Origin: Synanceia verrucosa
Lineage: Eukaryota; Chordata; Actinopteri; Perciformes; Synanceiidae
NCBI GenBank assembly: GCA_029721515.1
Contig: CM056561.1
Location: 9,656,501-9,720,500 of the forward strand
DNA: 64,000 bases
Direction of reading: 5' to 3'
Positions 54,601 to 63,729 of this stretch are shown piece after piece (position 1 is the stretch's first letter; the number at the start of each line of letters is the position of its first letter). A program made the translations under genes and the position numbers. The notes under the pieces were generated by a model. The model had not been told where the DNA came from. It saw only the letters and a program-made list of their open reading frames with translations, and made no database searches.

Positions 54601-57600
54601 CCACCTACCCTTCAATTCGTCTGTTCTGTCAGTGCGAGACAACCCCCCACCCCATAGTTTTGTCTCCCTTTCGTCACCTAGCTGTCTCATTTCCTCTGCA
54701 CTCATTCTGTCCGTTTACCTTCCCTTCTGTCTTTACGCTCTGCTGCACAAACACCCCTCTCTTACAATTTTCTCCTCCTTTATCCAGTCATCTGTGGTTT
54801 CAGACATCAACCATGTTACTGTCTGTCCATTGAGTCTCTCTGGTGCTCTTCTTTCAGAAATCACTTCCTGTAATGTTGCAAAGCATTACCTTTCATCCCC
54901 TGTCTCATATCAACATCAATGCTCTAAATGTTCAATGCATGTGTTTTTCTGTTGCAGAAAGTCTTTGCATGAGAATATGTGCAACATGCTGGCTTTTAAT
55001 GTATTATTCTTGAGTCTGACAATTTTTTTTCTCTCCACTCCAGGGAGGCCTTGCTTGCAGAGATGGGTGTGGCAATCCGTGAAGATGGAGGCACTTTGGG
55101 GGTCTTCTCTCCTAAAAAGGTAAAAACAAAAGCACAGATGTTGATGGCAGGGGACTGTGTCAGATTTCCCATGTGTGGTGATGCGCACACATCACTTCCT
55201 CATTCCTGTTTCCTATTTTATATATTTCCATGAACTCCCTCCATTTACCATCACAGGTCTTTCCCATCTACTCACTTTATCATTCGGTCTGTCTTTCTGT
55301 TTTCTGTCTGTTATTTGCTTCCTTCACACACTTAGCTTGGCCATGAAGGCCTATTTGATGAACAGCTTGATTGTCTTCCCACCATGAAGGTTTGTTTAAT
55401 TGAAATAGCAGACAAAGCACATTTCCTGCACTAGATTTAGTTGTGATTTAAAATAATTAATGTGCTTATTTCGTTAAGTTTCCCCATTGTTACCTTACCT
55501 CTTGCACAGATCTGCAATTTTTTTAACAACTGTGTGGAGCAGGTTCTTTGAAGTTACATTTTTATTGAGGGTTTAGCTTTGAATATAATACTTTGAGCTG
55601 TCAGCACTGCATTCAATTACAGGTAATTGTACATTCCCCAATAGCCTGATACCCTCCTTACCTCTCCAGCATCTTCCAGTAGAGTACCATGTCGCAGCAA
55701 CATAAAGACCAGTAGATGTATTAATATACACTTTTCAGAAGAGACACAGTGTGACAAACCTAACTGTCATGTGATCAGCTGTGATTTCCAGAAAATTCCC
55801 CTCTTTGAAATGAATCCCTCTTTAAGCATGTTTTGAACCCCTCCTCTGCTTCTAATCGACATGTTTCAGGTTTTTTCTCTTCACATTTTCCATTCATTTT
55901 TTTTTCTTTCCTTTCACTCACCGCTGCTCCATGGGTTAGCATTTCGAGAAGCCTTGTGATCTTTATGCAGACTTTAATGGGGTGTTTTCCCCAAAAAAGG
56001 TTGGTTGTTTGGAGGAGTAGTTATTTGTAGCGTAATTTGTAGCAGAACTACAATGCATCAGACTCTGCGTAGAGGTGTCTGCACTGTGTTGTGTTTGTGT
56101 ACAGTGTATCACTGACAGGTCAGCAGTGTTTAATAACTATGCCCACTTGATTGCTATTTCTAGTAGTGCTTTGGTTCAGTCACTGCTGAGCTTTGATAAT
56201 GGTAGTGAAATCTTAGAAATGTTTTTGTGTTCACCTCTTATGTTTCATCTGCAGACTCCACACCTGGTTAACCTGAATGAGGATCCTCTCATGTCAGAGT
56301 GTCTGCTCTACTACATCAAAGATGGGATTACAAGGTAACCACAACCTGAAATGCTGCAAAGGAGGTAGAAAGGTTTTGAATTTCTCCCAGGGACAATTTC
56401 TGAACAGCCACTCTGAACTAGGTTCCTCTTGTTTAACATCAAAAGAGGAAAAAAATGGAGCACAGACTCTGAGGAAACTGGCTTAGAATCTGCCACCGAT
56501 CACAAAAAAATTCGCTGTCTAAAGTTACTTTCCCTCTCTCTTTGTCCTTTTGGCCCCCTCACTAGGTTGTTCCTGTTGAGTATTTTGTTACAGTCGTGCC
56601 GCAGGGGGACGATAATAGATGACCGAAGCACAACCTGTAGTGCTTGTAGTGTAGAAGTATTGGCCTACCTATAAGTAATGGTTTAAAGGTTCTGCCACTG
56701 ACCTTTTTTTTTCTTTTGACGAAATGGCTGCCAATGCAACGAGAGTGCAGCGTTCCCCCTCTCAAAATGGCCTCTGATTGTTTTAGGGTGGGTCAGGCCG
56801 ATGCTGAAAGACGACAGGACATTGTGTTAAGTGGTGCTCACATCAAGGAAGAGCACTGCATCTTCCGCAGCGAGAGGAATGCCAATGGCAATGGTGAGGC
56901 AGCATATTATGAGTTTGCTTCCTTGTGTGTTGAATATATGGATTATTTTTGAATGAAGTTGATAGATCATTTTTCTGCTTTAATTAACAACTAACGTGTA
57001 ACCCCTAAACATCTGCATACGCAATACAAGGCACTTTGTAAGTGGATGACATAGAGTACATAAATAATGACTCATGATTAATCTTCTGTTAATGGAGACT
57101 TTATGTCCTCAATGTCAGTAATGAGTACATACAATGGATTCGATGTTTGTCCTGTATCATTTAAAAATAAACAATGATTAGCTTCTCAGAACGAAACACT
57201 GATGTTTGATGTGTTTTTACTCTAGTTATCGTCATGCTAGTGCCCTGCGAGGGATCAGAAACCTACGTCAACGGCAAGCGTGTTGAAGATTCAATCCAAC
57301 TTCGTTCAGGTGCATATCTCATGGTTGTATTTAATCTATGAATGTAATATTTGTATGATCTTCGTATGTGGGCCAACATGAGTTGAGTGATTTCCCAATA
57401 ACTACAGGTGATTGGATTCATATAATGTTAAAGCTCACCGCTTGTGATGCTCTTTGCTAATTTCATGGTCTCCACGCTGATTTCGACCCCATTTTCTTTC
57501 AGGTAACCGTATCATTATGGGAAAGAACCATGTTTTCCGGTTCAACCACCCAGAACAGGCCCGAGCTGAAAGGGAGAAGACGCCGACTGCTGAAACCCCC

Positions 57601-60600
57601 GTTGAGCCGGTGGATTGGACCTTTGCTCAGAGGGAGCTGCTGGAGAAGCAGGGCATCGACATGAAGCAGGAGATGGAGAAAAGGTGTGCTATCCATCCTG
57701 TTGGCCATATTAAAATTAACTTCCATGTCCCATGTCCAGTGTCCCATTTGTTATCGATTGACGATTGTACATTACATCAAGAATTGTGCGACATATTTTA
57801 ACATTAATTTTACTTATTTCTGTAGACTCACTGAGATGGAAATCTTATACAAAAAGGAGAAGGAGGAAGCAGACCAACTTCTGGAGCAACAGCGACTGGT
57901 GAGTTCAAAAAAAGAATTTAATCAAACCCACTTTGTGAGTTTTATGGATGATTTTTTTTAATCATCATGTTAGACAGCTTAGCAGTAAACAGAGTGGGTT
58001 TCATAGATTTTGCTTTTCAAGTTAAGTTCTAATTAAAGGCAGCTTGTTGAGAGATTCAGCTAGTTTGTGATAATTTGTGTGTGATTTTGAGTGAAATGTC
58101 ACAAGTGGACTTCAAAGTTAAAGCATGGCTTTTCTATGGTCAGTTACAATTGGAAAAGTAGTTTTTGGATGATAGTTTCACTCGATCCATTTAAATCTGA
58201 CTAGTACTAATTCTCACTCTGAGCTTTGACACTTTTGAGATGTGTGTGTGTTTTATTCTTAGCGCATGTCTGTTCTTGCATGGAAGGTTTTTCTGGTTTG
58301 AGACAGATGAGCTTTTACTCGGCTTCCTCTTGAGTTTTTTCTGTAGTAATTTGATTGAATGAGAAATAGACTGTGAAGCTTTCCCTTTTCTAAATCCCTG
58401 TTTCACTTTCCTTTTGTCTTCTATAGTGGATTTGAATCTTGCAAAACAGCAACTTACAGCTAAAGTTTATTTGATATTAAGATCAAAATGAATTGAAAAA
58501 CTGATTGAATGTCGGTCAGTAATGCATTGAAACACTTAGCGCCTTGTTTTTCTTTTTTTTTTTTGCTGCTTTTGCATGGTTCATGTTAATAGCATGTTTT
58601 CTTAACTCAGTACTGGATCTGGACTAAGTTGCAGTGTGTTGCTCAGCTGGTCAGCTTTGAAGTGGCTGTTGATTTGCTTGGATTAGACTTCTACTATAGT
58701 TTCCTTGCTGTTTTTTATCTTGAGTTTCATCTCTTCAATGCAGTTGCTGACATGTACAATGCATTGAGATAACACTAATTCCTGCTGTAGTTTTTTGACA
58801 GATAGTGACAATGTGGTTTCTCATTGACTTCTTTGGCTAGATCTCTTTGCTAGCCTTACCTGGCATCTGTGTAGCACATTGAGGGCGCTGCTCAACAACA
58901 GAGTAATGGCTGCTTACGGTTGAATCAGTGAATCACAGACTTCTTCCATACTCTGGTGGTTTTATGTGCAGAACTACAGGCATAGGCTTCAGATTCCCAG
59001 CAACATAACATGTCCAATTCTAGCCATAGATACAGTATCATAAACAAGACCGGAACTATCTGTACCAAGTGGTTGTGATCTGTAATATACTTTGTCTACA
59101 AAAAAAAATGAGAAACTGCATTTTTTTTTTTCCAACTAACATCTTGTAGTGGCTTAACACTTACCCTCACTCCTGTCTCTGCTGTCTTTCTGATCAACTG
59201 CAAGAACACTTTGTCTTCTAACTCACTGCTAATACTAAAGTCACTCAAACCTTCTGGACTAAAGGGAGAAAGCTCCAAAATTCATCCACATGCATGCCAC
59301 TCTAGCATGTTCGCGATCCAGCTTTCAAATCCTAAAATTCTCACTTAAGAAGTGGAATATCACAAAACAATACAGAAGTGCTCCAATCAGCAACTATCCT
59401 CTATGGAGATTTCTTTTCTAATCATGATACACATGCTTTATCTTTTACTTTAAATAGCAATGTGCAACACTGGGAACAATATTGTTAAAGAAGATATCCC
59501 CATTTGTGAGATGTGAAAAGCCTTATTTCAAATGAATTTTTAAAGAATATGAATGTGTGCATATCCATATCATCAGTTCATGAGAGAAAATATCAGAAAG
59601 ACAAACTGACAAGCAAGAAAGTCAATGGAAGCCACTGTTTGTTGGATTATGATTTGTTTTCCGACTTTTTCAACATAATTCTGAATGGATGGATTCTGCA
59701 TGTTGCCATACATCTTGTACAGAAATGATGTATGCACAATATTTATTATAACAATAATAATAATATCTTTGGTAACTCGCTTAAATCTCACAATTCAGAG
59801 CTGCCAATTTCTGTCTAAGATTATGTTTTTATCTTCAGCTTTACTCGTAGTTGAAGTTCCCATGTTGCATATTCATACCTTTTATTCATTCTTGTTTTTT
59901 TTTTTAAAAAAAGCCATCTTTTCATCCTCTCTTTGATTTCTCATTTTAATTTCTCCTTTTTTTCGGAACCTTTTGGTTTGTTTCCTGTGTTGTTTTCTCA
60001 AGGATGGAGACTCTGATAGTGGGGATGACTCAGATAAGAGGTCTTGTGAAGAGAGCTGGAGACTGATCACCTCCTTGAGGGAAAAGCTGCCCCCCAGCAA
60101 GTTACAAACCATAGTGAAAAAGTGTGGATTACCCAGCAGTGGGAAGATAAGAGAGCCAGTTAAAATGTACCAGATCCCTCAGCGGCGTCGCATCACCAAG
60201 GACTCCAAATGGGTGACCATCTCTGACCTGAAGATCCAGGCAGTCAAAGAAATTTGTTACGAAGTAGCGCTCAATGACTTCCGCCAAACACGGCAAGAAA
60301 TCGAGGCACTGGCCATTGTAAAGATGAAGGAGCTTTGCGCCAGTTACAGCAAGAAGGACCCCAACGAGCGGGACTCGTGGAGGGCAGTGGCTCGAGATGT
60401 TTGGGACACTGTAGGGGTTGGCGATGAGCGCATTGAGGATGTCATTACCAATGGGTCTCGAGCAGGAGGGGCTGTTATGGACGACCTAAAGGTGCACATT
60501 GATAAACTTGAAGACATCTTGCAAGAGGTGAAGAAACAAAATAATATGAAAGATGAGGAGATCCGTGCTCTCAGGAACAAGATGGTCAAAATGGAAAAGG

Positions 60601-61529
60601 TCCTTCCACTCATCACCCCAGAGAGCCAAGAAAAGCCACCTGTATGCACTTCTGCCAGCGCTGCTATAACTCCTGGCCCTCCAGAAGGAAAACCTCCATT
60701 GCCTGAAAAGTCTGATGTCGAGGAGGTAAATTCACAAACAGTCCAAAGTACAGGAGATGACTCCACCCTAAAGAGAGGCCACATGCGCTGGATGCGTCAA
60801 GAGCAGTTACGCCTCAAGAACCTTCAGCAACAAGAGATCTCCAAGCAGCTCCGCCGGCAAACCGGACCACACCGCTTTATACCCCCAGAAGACCGGAAGC
60901 TGCGTTTCCCCTTCAAAAGCAACCCTAAGCACCGCAACTCTTGGAGCCCCGGTACTCATATCATCATTACAGATCAGCAGATCATTGAGCTAAAGGTTCC
61001 CAAAGAAGCTGTAGAGGAAGAAGAGGCAGAAAGCCAAGTTGGAGATGGACTGCAGTCTGGAGAAATGATGGCTGCTTCACTGATCCAAGTCACTCCCCCT
61101 TTGCCAAGCCCGGTCCAGCACAGGAGCAAAGACTTGGAGCAAGGTTTAAGCCAGGGTCACAGACATAACTATAGGAACAACCAGAACCAGCAGCCCCACG
61201 AACGAGGCCGCAGCAACTCTTTTAATCACCGCCAGCGGCCCTCTGGCTCCATGGAGTCACTGCAGCAGTCTGAAAGCAACAGGAGACACACACAAGCTTT
61301 CTACCAGCCCCGCCACCATCAGAGCCAGCCAGCATATCCCCAGCCACACCATCAACAACAGCCCTACCACTACGACAGCATAGTGTACACAGATGGCAGG
61401 TTCAATGGCTACCAACAGTACCATCACGCTGACTACACAAACCATCCAATCCACTTTCAGGCACCTCCACGAATGCGCAGGCAAATGTCCGCTCCGAATC
61501 TAAAAGCCAGCAGAGAGACAGCAGTCTGA
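31298..61529 (+). CDS. kif1b: Kinesin-like protein KIF1B, alpha isoform (kinesin-3 motor)
   Basis: Plus-end microtubule motor; the alpha form was reported to carry mitochondria, the beta form synaptic vesicle precursors. Coding exons: 31298-31403, 46304-46380, 46523-46702, 47106-47174, 47426-47604, 48244-48355, 48846-48923, 49016-49081, 49256-49273, 49661-49736, 50200-50278, 50744-50886, 51562-51603 (optional), 53095-53306, 54473-54552, 55044-55119, 56255-56334, 56787-56893, 57226-57309, 57503-57683, 57826-57898 and 60003-61529. All phases fit, giving 1214 aa. Motor domain at about 1-360: P-loop GQTGAGKS 97-104, switch I NETSSRSH 212-219, switch II DLAGSE 249-254, lysine loop SKKKKK 296-301. 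Neck and coiled coil (ESEKIIAELNETWEEKL) follow, then an FHA domain from about 550 to 620. The last exon gives the alpha tail and ends RETAV. Extra candidate cassettes are listed separately. The start MSGASVKVAVRVRPFNSRE matches human. Confidence 0.97.
31616..31635. repeat. (TCC)n microsatellite
   Basis: About six CCT units (cctcctcctcctcctcct) at the start of the large kif1b intron. Confidence 0.85.
32404..32520. repeat. Possible interspersed-repeat end (AAGATGACATCATCCTTTATTCACC type)
   Basis: AAGATAAGATGACATCATCC followed by TTTATTCACCCTACAAAC resembles the frequent fish string AAGATAAGATAATCCTTTATTAGTCCC found at retroelement ends. The stretch near 36142-36160 (GGGATGAATAAAGGATTAGA) is similar in reverse complement. 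No longer homology could be judged by eye. Confidence 0.35.
33597..33747. repeat. Compound (CT)n/(TCTG)n/(CA)n microsatellite
   Basis: About 134 bases of CT with scattered G are followed by (CA)8-9. All six reading frames look open because of the dinucleotide repeat, giving false Ser/Leu- and Arg/Glu-rich ORFs. Confidence 0.97.
35916..36325. mobile_element. Possible hAT-like relic with GGGGTGTAAC ends
   Basis: The left end reads TAGGGGTGTAACAGTA, followed by GTACCTCGGTTTTAATCTGA. The reverse complement of the right part reads AGAGGTGTACCGTGG. Inverted AGNGGTGTANC ends with a CTCGGTTTT interior are common in teleost hAT relics. The flanking 8-mers do not match, and the middle may hold another insertion. 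Confidence 0.4.
36790..36809 (+). repeat. G-run (GGGGGGGGG-A-GGGGGGGGG)
   Basis: Two runs of about nine G separated by one A, then TG. It could form a G-quadruplex on the plus strand. Confidence 0.85.
39076..39567 (-). CDS. Unrecognised 163-aa ORF inside kif1b intron
   Basis: A 492-nt ORF opposite to kif1b starts MDRFQPPKLSAEPVAKP and ends INKMKQDP. It is hydrophilic and of mixed composition (Lys/Glu/Ser/Gln), with no membrane segment, signal peptide or low-complexity run. I recognise no family. TATTTATA lies 60-70 bases upstream of the ATG on the minus strand (plus-strand 39626-39633), a spacing compatible with a short 5' UTR. The ATG context is GGAATGG. There is no clear AATAAA just downstream. 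It could be a small nested gene, an exon of a spliced minus-strand gene, the remnant of an inserted cDNA, or a chance ORF. The length and composition are unusual for this AT-rich intron. Confidence 0.3.
   Translation of the reverse strand: MDRFQPPKLSAEPVAKPYIAPSPKDTESQLGLRLREPFDMSCSYKFTESRITETKETLPEATRQRKHAKPAGLHSEAKQTQNYNKERGIPDSLSGDDMGGLNPQASMKSELKQQEISKLHASGSQVMLSVSNQSLEDTFLNMSNEHICCLHLNVNINKMKQDP
41613..42069. repeat. Teleost interspersed repeat (AAAGCACTCAGAGGGTGCAGACC type)
   Basis: It begins CTAGAAAAGCACTCAGAGGG followed by TGCAGACCTCTGCCAAGGCA. It continues with TGACCTTGGTCACCTTGACC and ends AATTTCATCAAATCTG plus CAAACCAACATATAAACAAAC. I recall this combination as a high-copy fish repeat with a CAAACAAAC tail. 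Borders and class (LINE tail or SINE) are not settled by eye. Confidence 0.55.
42174..42222. repeat. Short GAATGAAT/AATCCTGTGA tandem repeat
   Basis: AATCCTGTGAGTGAATGAAAT and AATCCTGTGAATGAATGAATG follow each other: two imperfect ~23-base units with a GAAT microsatellite. Confidence 0.7.
47605..48243 (+). other. kif1b intron before the switch I exon
   Basis: Intron of 639 bp with a short GT run near 47850. No coding signal. Confidence 0.75.
49256..49273 (+). CDS. kif1b: kif1b 18-nt microexon (DNCTSK)
   Basis: Acceptor TCACACAG and donor AAG/gtaaac bracket GATAACTGTACCAGCAAG. It is phase 0 at both ends and encodes DNCTSK (residues 290-295) just before the lysine-rich loop 12 (K-loop) that promotes KIF1 processivity on tubulin. 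The same six residues occur in human KIF1B. Because it is symmetrical, it can be included or skipped, changing the length of the loop next to the microtubule. Confidence 0.93.
50887..51561 (+). other. kif1b intron before the 42-nt cassette
   Basis: Intron of 675 bp. It includes a (TA)n run at about 51094-51116. Nothing else is visible. Confidence 0.75.
51562..51603 (+). CDS. kif1b: kif1b 42-nt cassette exon (IDPMGDDCPGSGVK)
   Basis: Acceptor CCCCTCAG and donor AAT/gtgtgt. Phase 1 at both ends. It encodes IDPMGDDCPGSGVK between GLGDILD and YLKDIQNNK. The long human KIF1B isoform has a similar IDP...DYSGSGSK-YLKD segment here, while the shorter isoforms lack it. It lies in the neck-linker/hinge region between motor and coiled coil. 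Confidence 0.9.
51604..53094 (+). other. kif1b intron after the 42-nt cassette
   Basis: Intron of 1491 bp. It ends in a long pyrimidine-rich tract (about 52915-53090) that leaves the downstream exon frame open upstream of the real acceptor. No other exon signal was seen. Confidence 0.75.
53095..53306 (+). CDS. kif1b: kif1b neck exon with alternative internal acceptor
   Basis: The full exon encodes YLKDIQNNKHRYLIASENQR, then PGHFSTAPIGSLTASPSS and TSIQERIMSTPGGEEAIERLK. An internal acceptor TTTCTCCACAG at 53162-53172 is in the correct phase. Starting at 53173 gives D-T-P-I-G-S-L directly after GLGDILD, parallel to the human short form DTSMGSL. One exon can therefore produce both human-like isoforms. 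Confidence 0.85.
53307..54472 (+). other. kif1b intron after the neck exon
   Basis: Intron of 1166 bp with nothing recognisable. Overlapping plus-strand frames around 53640-53990 lack protein character. Confidence 0.7.
55336..55389 (+). CDS. kif1b: Candidate kif1b cassette exon A
   Basis: Acceptor TTCACACACTTAG and donor ATGAAG/gtttgt enclose 54 nt, phase 0 at both ends. They encode LGHEGLFDEQLDCLPTMK in frame with the upstream GVFSPKK exon and the downstream TPHLVNLNED exon. The donor is moderate; the same gtttgt is used by the real exon ending at 46702. I do not recall this segment from human KIF1B. Confidence 0.6.
55940..55999 (+). CDS. kif1b: Candidate kif1b cassette exon B, repeats GVFSPKK
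   Basis: Acceptor CTCCATGGGTTAG and donor CCAAAAAAG/gttggt enclose 60 nt, phase 0 at both ends. They encode HFEKPCDLYADFNGVFSPKK. The last seven residues equal the end of the constitutive exon 55044-55119 (LGVFSPKK). That points either to partial exon duplication or to selection for the same junction sequence. It can be inserted in frame alone or together with cassette A. Confidence 0.65.
57899..60002 (+). other. kif1b intron before the alpha-specific last exon
   Basis: Intron of 2104 bp. The exon at 57826-57898 ends EQQRL in phase 0. In human this is the branch point where the transcript continues either to the alpha tail (DADSDSG...) or to the beta tail (DYESKLQ...). No beta exon is present here, so beta exons must lie beyond the window. 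A long T-rich tract near 59880-60000 precedes the acceptor CTCAAG. Confidence 0.8.
60003..61529 (+). CDS. kif1b: kif1b alpha-specific terminal coding exon
   Basis: One large exon encodes 508 residues and the stop. It opens DGDSDSGDDSDKRSCEESW, matching the start of the human KIF1B-alpha tail. It includes KLPPSKLQTIVKKCGLPSSG, a coiled coil (VDDLKVHIDKLEDILQEV-like) and the basic block RWMRQEQLRLKNLQQQEISK. The second half is Gln/His/Ser-rich and presumably disordered, with several RQxSxP-like sites. The protein ends ASRETAV; T-x-V at the end is a class I PDZ ligand, consistent with reported binding of the KIF1B-alpha tail to PDZ scaffolds. Confidence 0.95.
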   Translation, partial: DGDSDSGDDSDKRSCEESWRLITSLREKLPPSKLQTIVKKCGLPSSGKIREPVKMYQIPQRRRITKDSKWVTISDLKIQAVKEICYEVALNDFRQTRQEIEALAIVKMKELCASYSKKDPNERDSWRAVARDVWDTVGVGDERIEDVITNGSRAGGAVMDDLKVHIDKLEDILQEVKKQNNMKDEEIRALRNKMVKMEKVLPLITPESQEKPPVCTSASAAITPGPPEGKPPLPEKSDVEEVNSQTVQSTGDDSTLKRGHMRWMRQEQLRLKNLQQQEISKQLRRQTGPHRFIPPEDRKLRFPFKSNPKHRNSWSPGTHIIITDQQIIELKVPKEAVEEEEAESQVGDGLQSGEMMAASLIQVTPPLPSPVQHRSKDLEQGLSQGHRHNYRNNQNQQPHERGRSNSFNHRQRPSGSMESLQQSESNRRHTQAFYQPRHHQSQPAYPQPHHQQQPYHYDSIVYTDGRFNGYQQYHHADYTNHPIHFQAPPRMRRQMSAPNLKASRETAV

Positions 61530-62362
61530 GTGGGACTTGTGGAGTGAGGAACTAGTTTAACATACTTTTAGTAGGCAAACACGTTACAGATCACAACAGC
61601 ACAGAATCATCCGAGTCAAACCGACTGTGACTTTTGCACTCAATTAGTGTGTGATTGGTTGATCCAAAAGTATTGTATGTATTATAAGAAGACATTTTAT
61701 CATCATCATCATAATATAAGGTGTTTTATCAGTTTTTGCTGCATTGTGTGCGCTGTCATCACTAGCATTGGGAGAGCTGTCATAAGGAATTGAAGCCAAC
61801 AGATGATAAAGGGACTGTTTTTTTTAATTATTTTTCAAAAGGAACATGCCATGTCTACTATGATTATTTTTCAGCATGTGTGACAATTCATCAATCATGC
61901 CTTGATTTGCCAAAATTATCTCCATGGTTGAATTTATGAGTTTACATGCCACTTTAGTATTGGTCTATCATGAATGTTTCAGCGATTGCAGTATAAACAC
62001 ACTGACTTTATTTCTAAGTACCATGTAACTGAATGTTGGGGATGGAAGAATCTGTTCTCCTTGCAGTTTTACATTTTGTGTTGTACCTCATAAAATCCTG
62101 TCCTAAATCACCATTGGCCTAGATCTGGAATCAAAAGACCAGTATGTTGGACAATATTTTAAAAATGATTACAGTATAACTTGATGCTCTAGTTGATTGT
62201 GTGGCTGCAGACGATAAAAGAAAGTGGTATTCTGAAGGTGCCTTTTTTTTCAACGCACTAACCATATTAATTCCACTGTGCATTTAAAATTCAAGTTCAC
62301 CGTTCCTTTCCCTTCTCTTTAATTCAGTGCAACACTGGCAAAGGAATCATCCTAGCTTACCT

Positions 62363-62368
62363 AATAAA
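62363..62368 (+). terminator. kif1b alpha polyadenylation signal, proximal
   Basis: AATAAA about 830 bases after the stop, followed by a T-run at 62391. Plausible proximal site. Confidence 0.45.
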
Positions 62369-63723
62369 ACTAACTTTTAATAACATATTGATTTTTTTTT
62401 AATTATTACTAAGCCACTTGATTATTTAAAATAACTGTAACGGCCACCTACTAATATTTCAGGATTATGCACCTCACTGTAAGCTACTCTATTTGTAAAA
62501 CTGTATTATTTTTTTTTTAAACAGCTAAGCTACCCTGTATTGGTATGTTTCTCTCCAGGATGTTTCATAAAAATACTGTTGCCTCTCTAAATCCTGGAGT
62601 TTACTGAAGACCCTATCAAATTTAAGAGCCGTTATGCTAAAATGCTGGGAAGGGATGGACCTAACCGATCAGTTCCACAAAATTGCATTTACTTAAATGT
62701 TTCACTGTGACCAGTCCAGAAAGTTCAAAATATTTCCTTTCTCTTCTTGTATAAACCACACATTGTGAACTGAGCTCTGATTTCCATTTCATGTGATTTC
62801 AAGATTACATTCTGGGTTTGTGGTTCACTGAGTAAGCACAGTTCTCCGTGTTACGATTGGAGTGTTGTCATGGCTCCCTAAGACTTGCCTTAAAAATGGT
62901 GGAGGGAGGACAAAGACTTGTGTTTGCATAATGTTGTTGGGGAGATTTTGAGGGCTGCCTGGTTTTAGCTGCATCAAGCACCAGATAGATCTGTCAGAGT
63001 GGTGATGTATGAACTCAGTCAGTTTTGTGATGCTTATTTGAACCAGCAGCACGTCTGCTCCTAAATCTGTCTTTCTTGCTGCATTTCGTAGCATTTCGTA
63101 AAAGAACCCATTTATCACAACATTTAAGTACCGTGTTGCCTTCAGATCATTTTAGAGAAACAGTGACTCTCAACAGCAGAGACCTTTGAGGACTATCACA
63201 TTTTTTTATCTTTGATTTAGAGTGCTGAAATGATTTTCTGTTTTATACTATTAGTTTTGACCGTATATACTCTGCTGTACTATGCTGTAACAGAAACCAA
63301 ATGCTATAATGATATATGCAAGTCTAGCCTCTCCACCTTACGCCTCACTTTGACTATCTTTGCATGTGATAGCTTACATTTCTTCATCCATAATAAGTGC
63401 TCCCTTAAAGACAGTTATTTTAAGTATGCTCTGGTGCTGATGGCAACCAGGTAAGCTGGAAATTATACAGTATCAAATGGACAATGTATTGTTCCTTTGA
63501 AATATTCATCTGTCTCTGTAAGGTCTCAACTCAAAGTGTCTGTTGAGTGTTGTACATCTGCCTTTTTGAATCTGCAATATCAAGTGCCTCATTGTGGCTG
63601 TGTACCAAGTTGTGTAGCTCCTTAATCAGGCACTTTGTGCAAATGTACAGTCAGTGCACACGTGAACAAGGTAAGGATATACTGAATCCCTGTGTTGCTG
63701 GAGGATTTTGAAAATATGACTGT

Positions 63724-63729
63724 AATAAA
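63724..63729 (+). terminator. kif1b alpha polyadenylation signal, distal
   Basis: AATAAA about 2.2 kb after the stop, followed by TTTGTATATGGGTGATATTTG and then TTTTTCAC, a T/G-rich downstream element. Good distal candidate. Confidence 0.55.

Larger units (their letters stand above)
55120..56254 (+). other. kif1b intron with two candidate cassettes
   Basis: In human the exons ending GVFSPKK and beginning TPHLVNLNED are joined directly, as I recall the KIF1B alpha and beta proteins. Here 1135 bp separate them, with two splice-flanked open segments described below. Confidence 0.75.

Noticed and set aside
60344..60784. 146-codon minus-strand ORF opposite the kif1b alpha exon
   Set aside because: Shadow of a real 1.5-kb coding exon. 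No independent signal.
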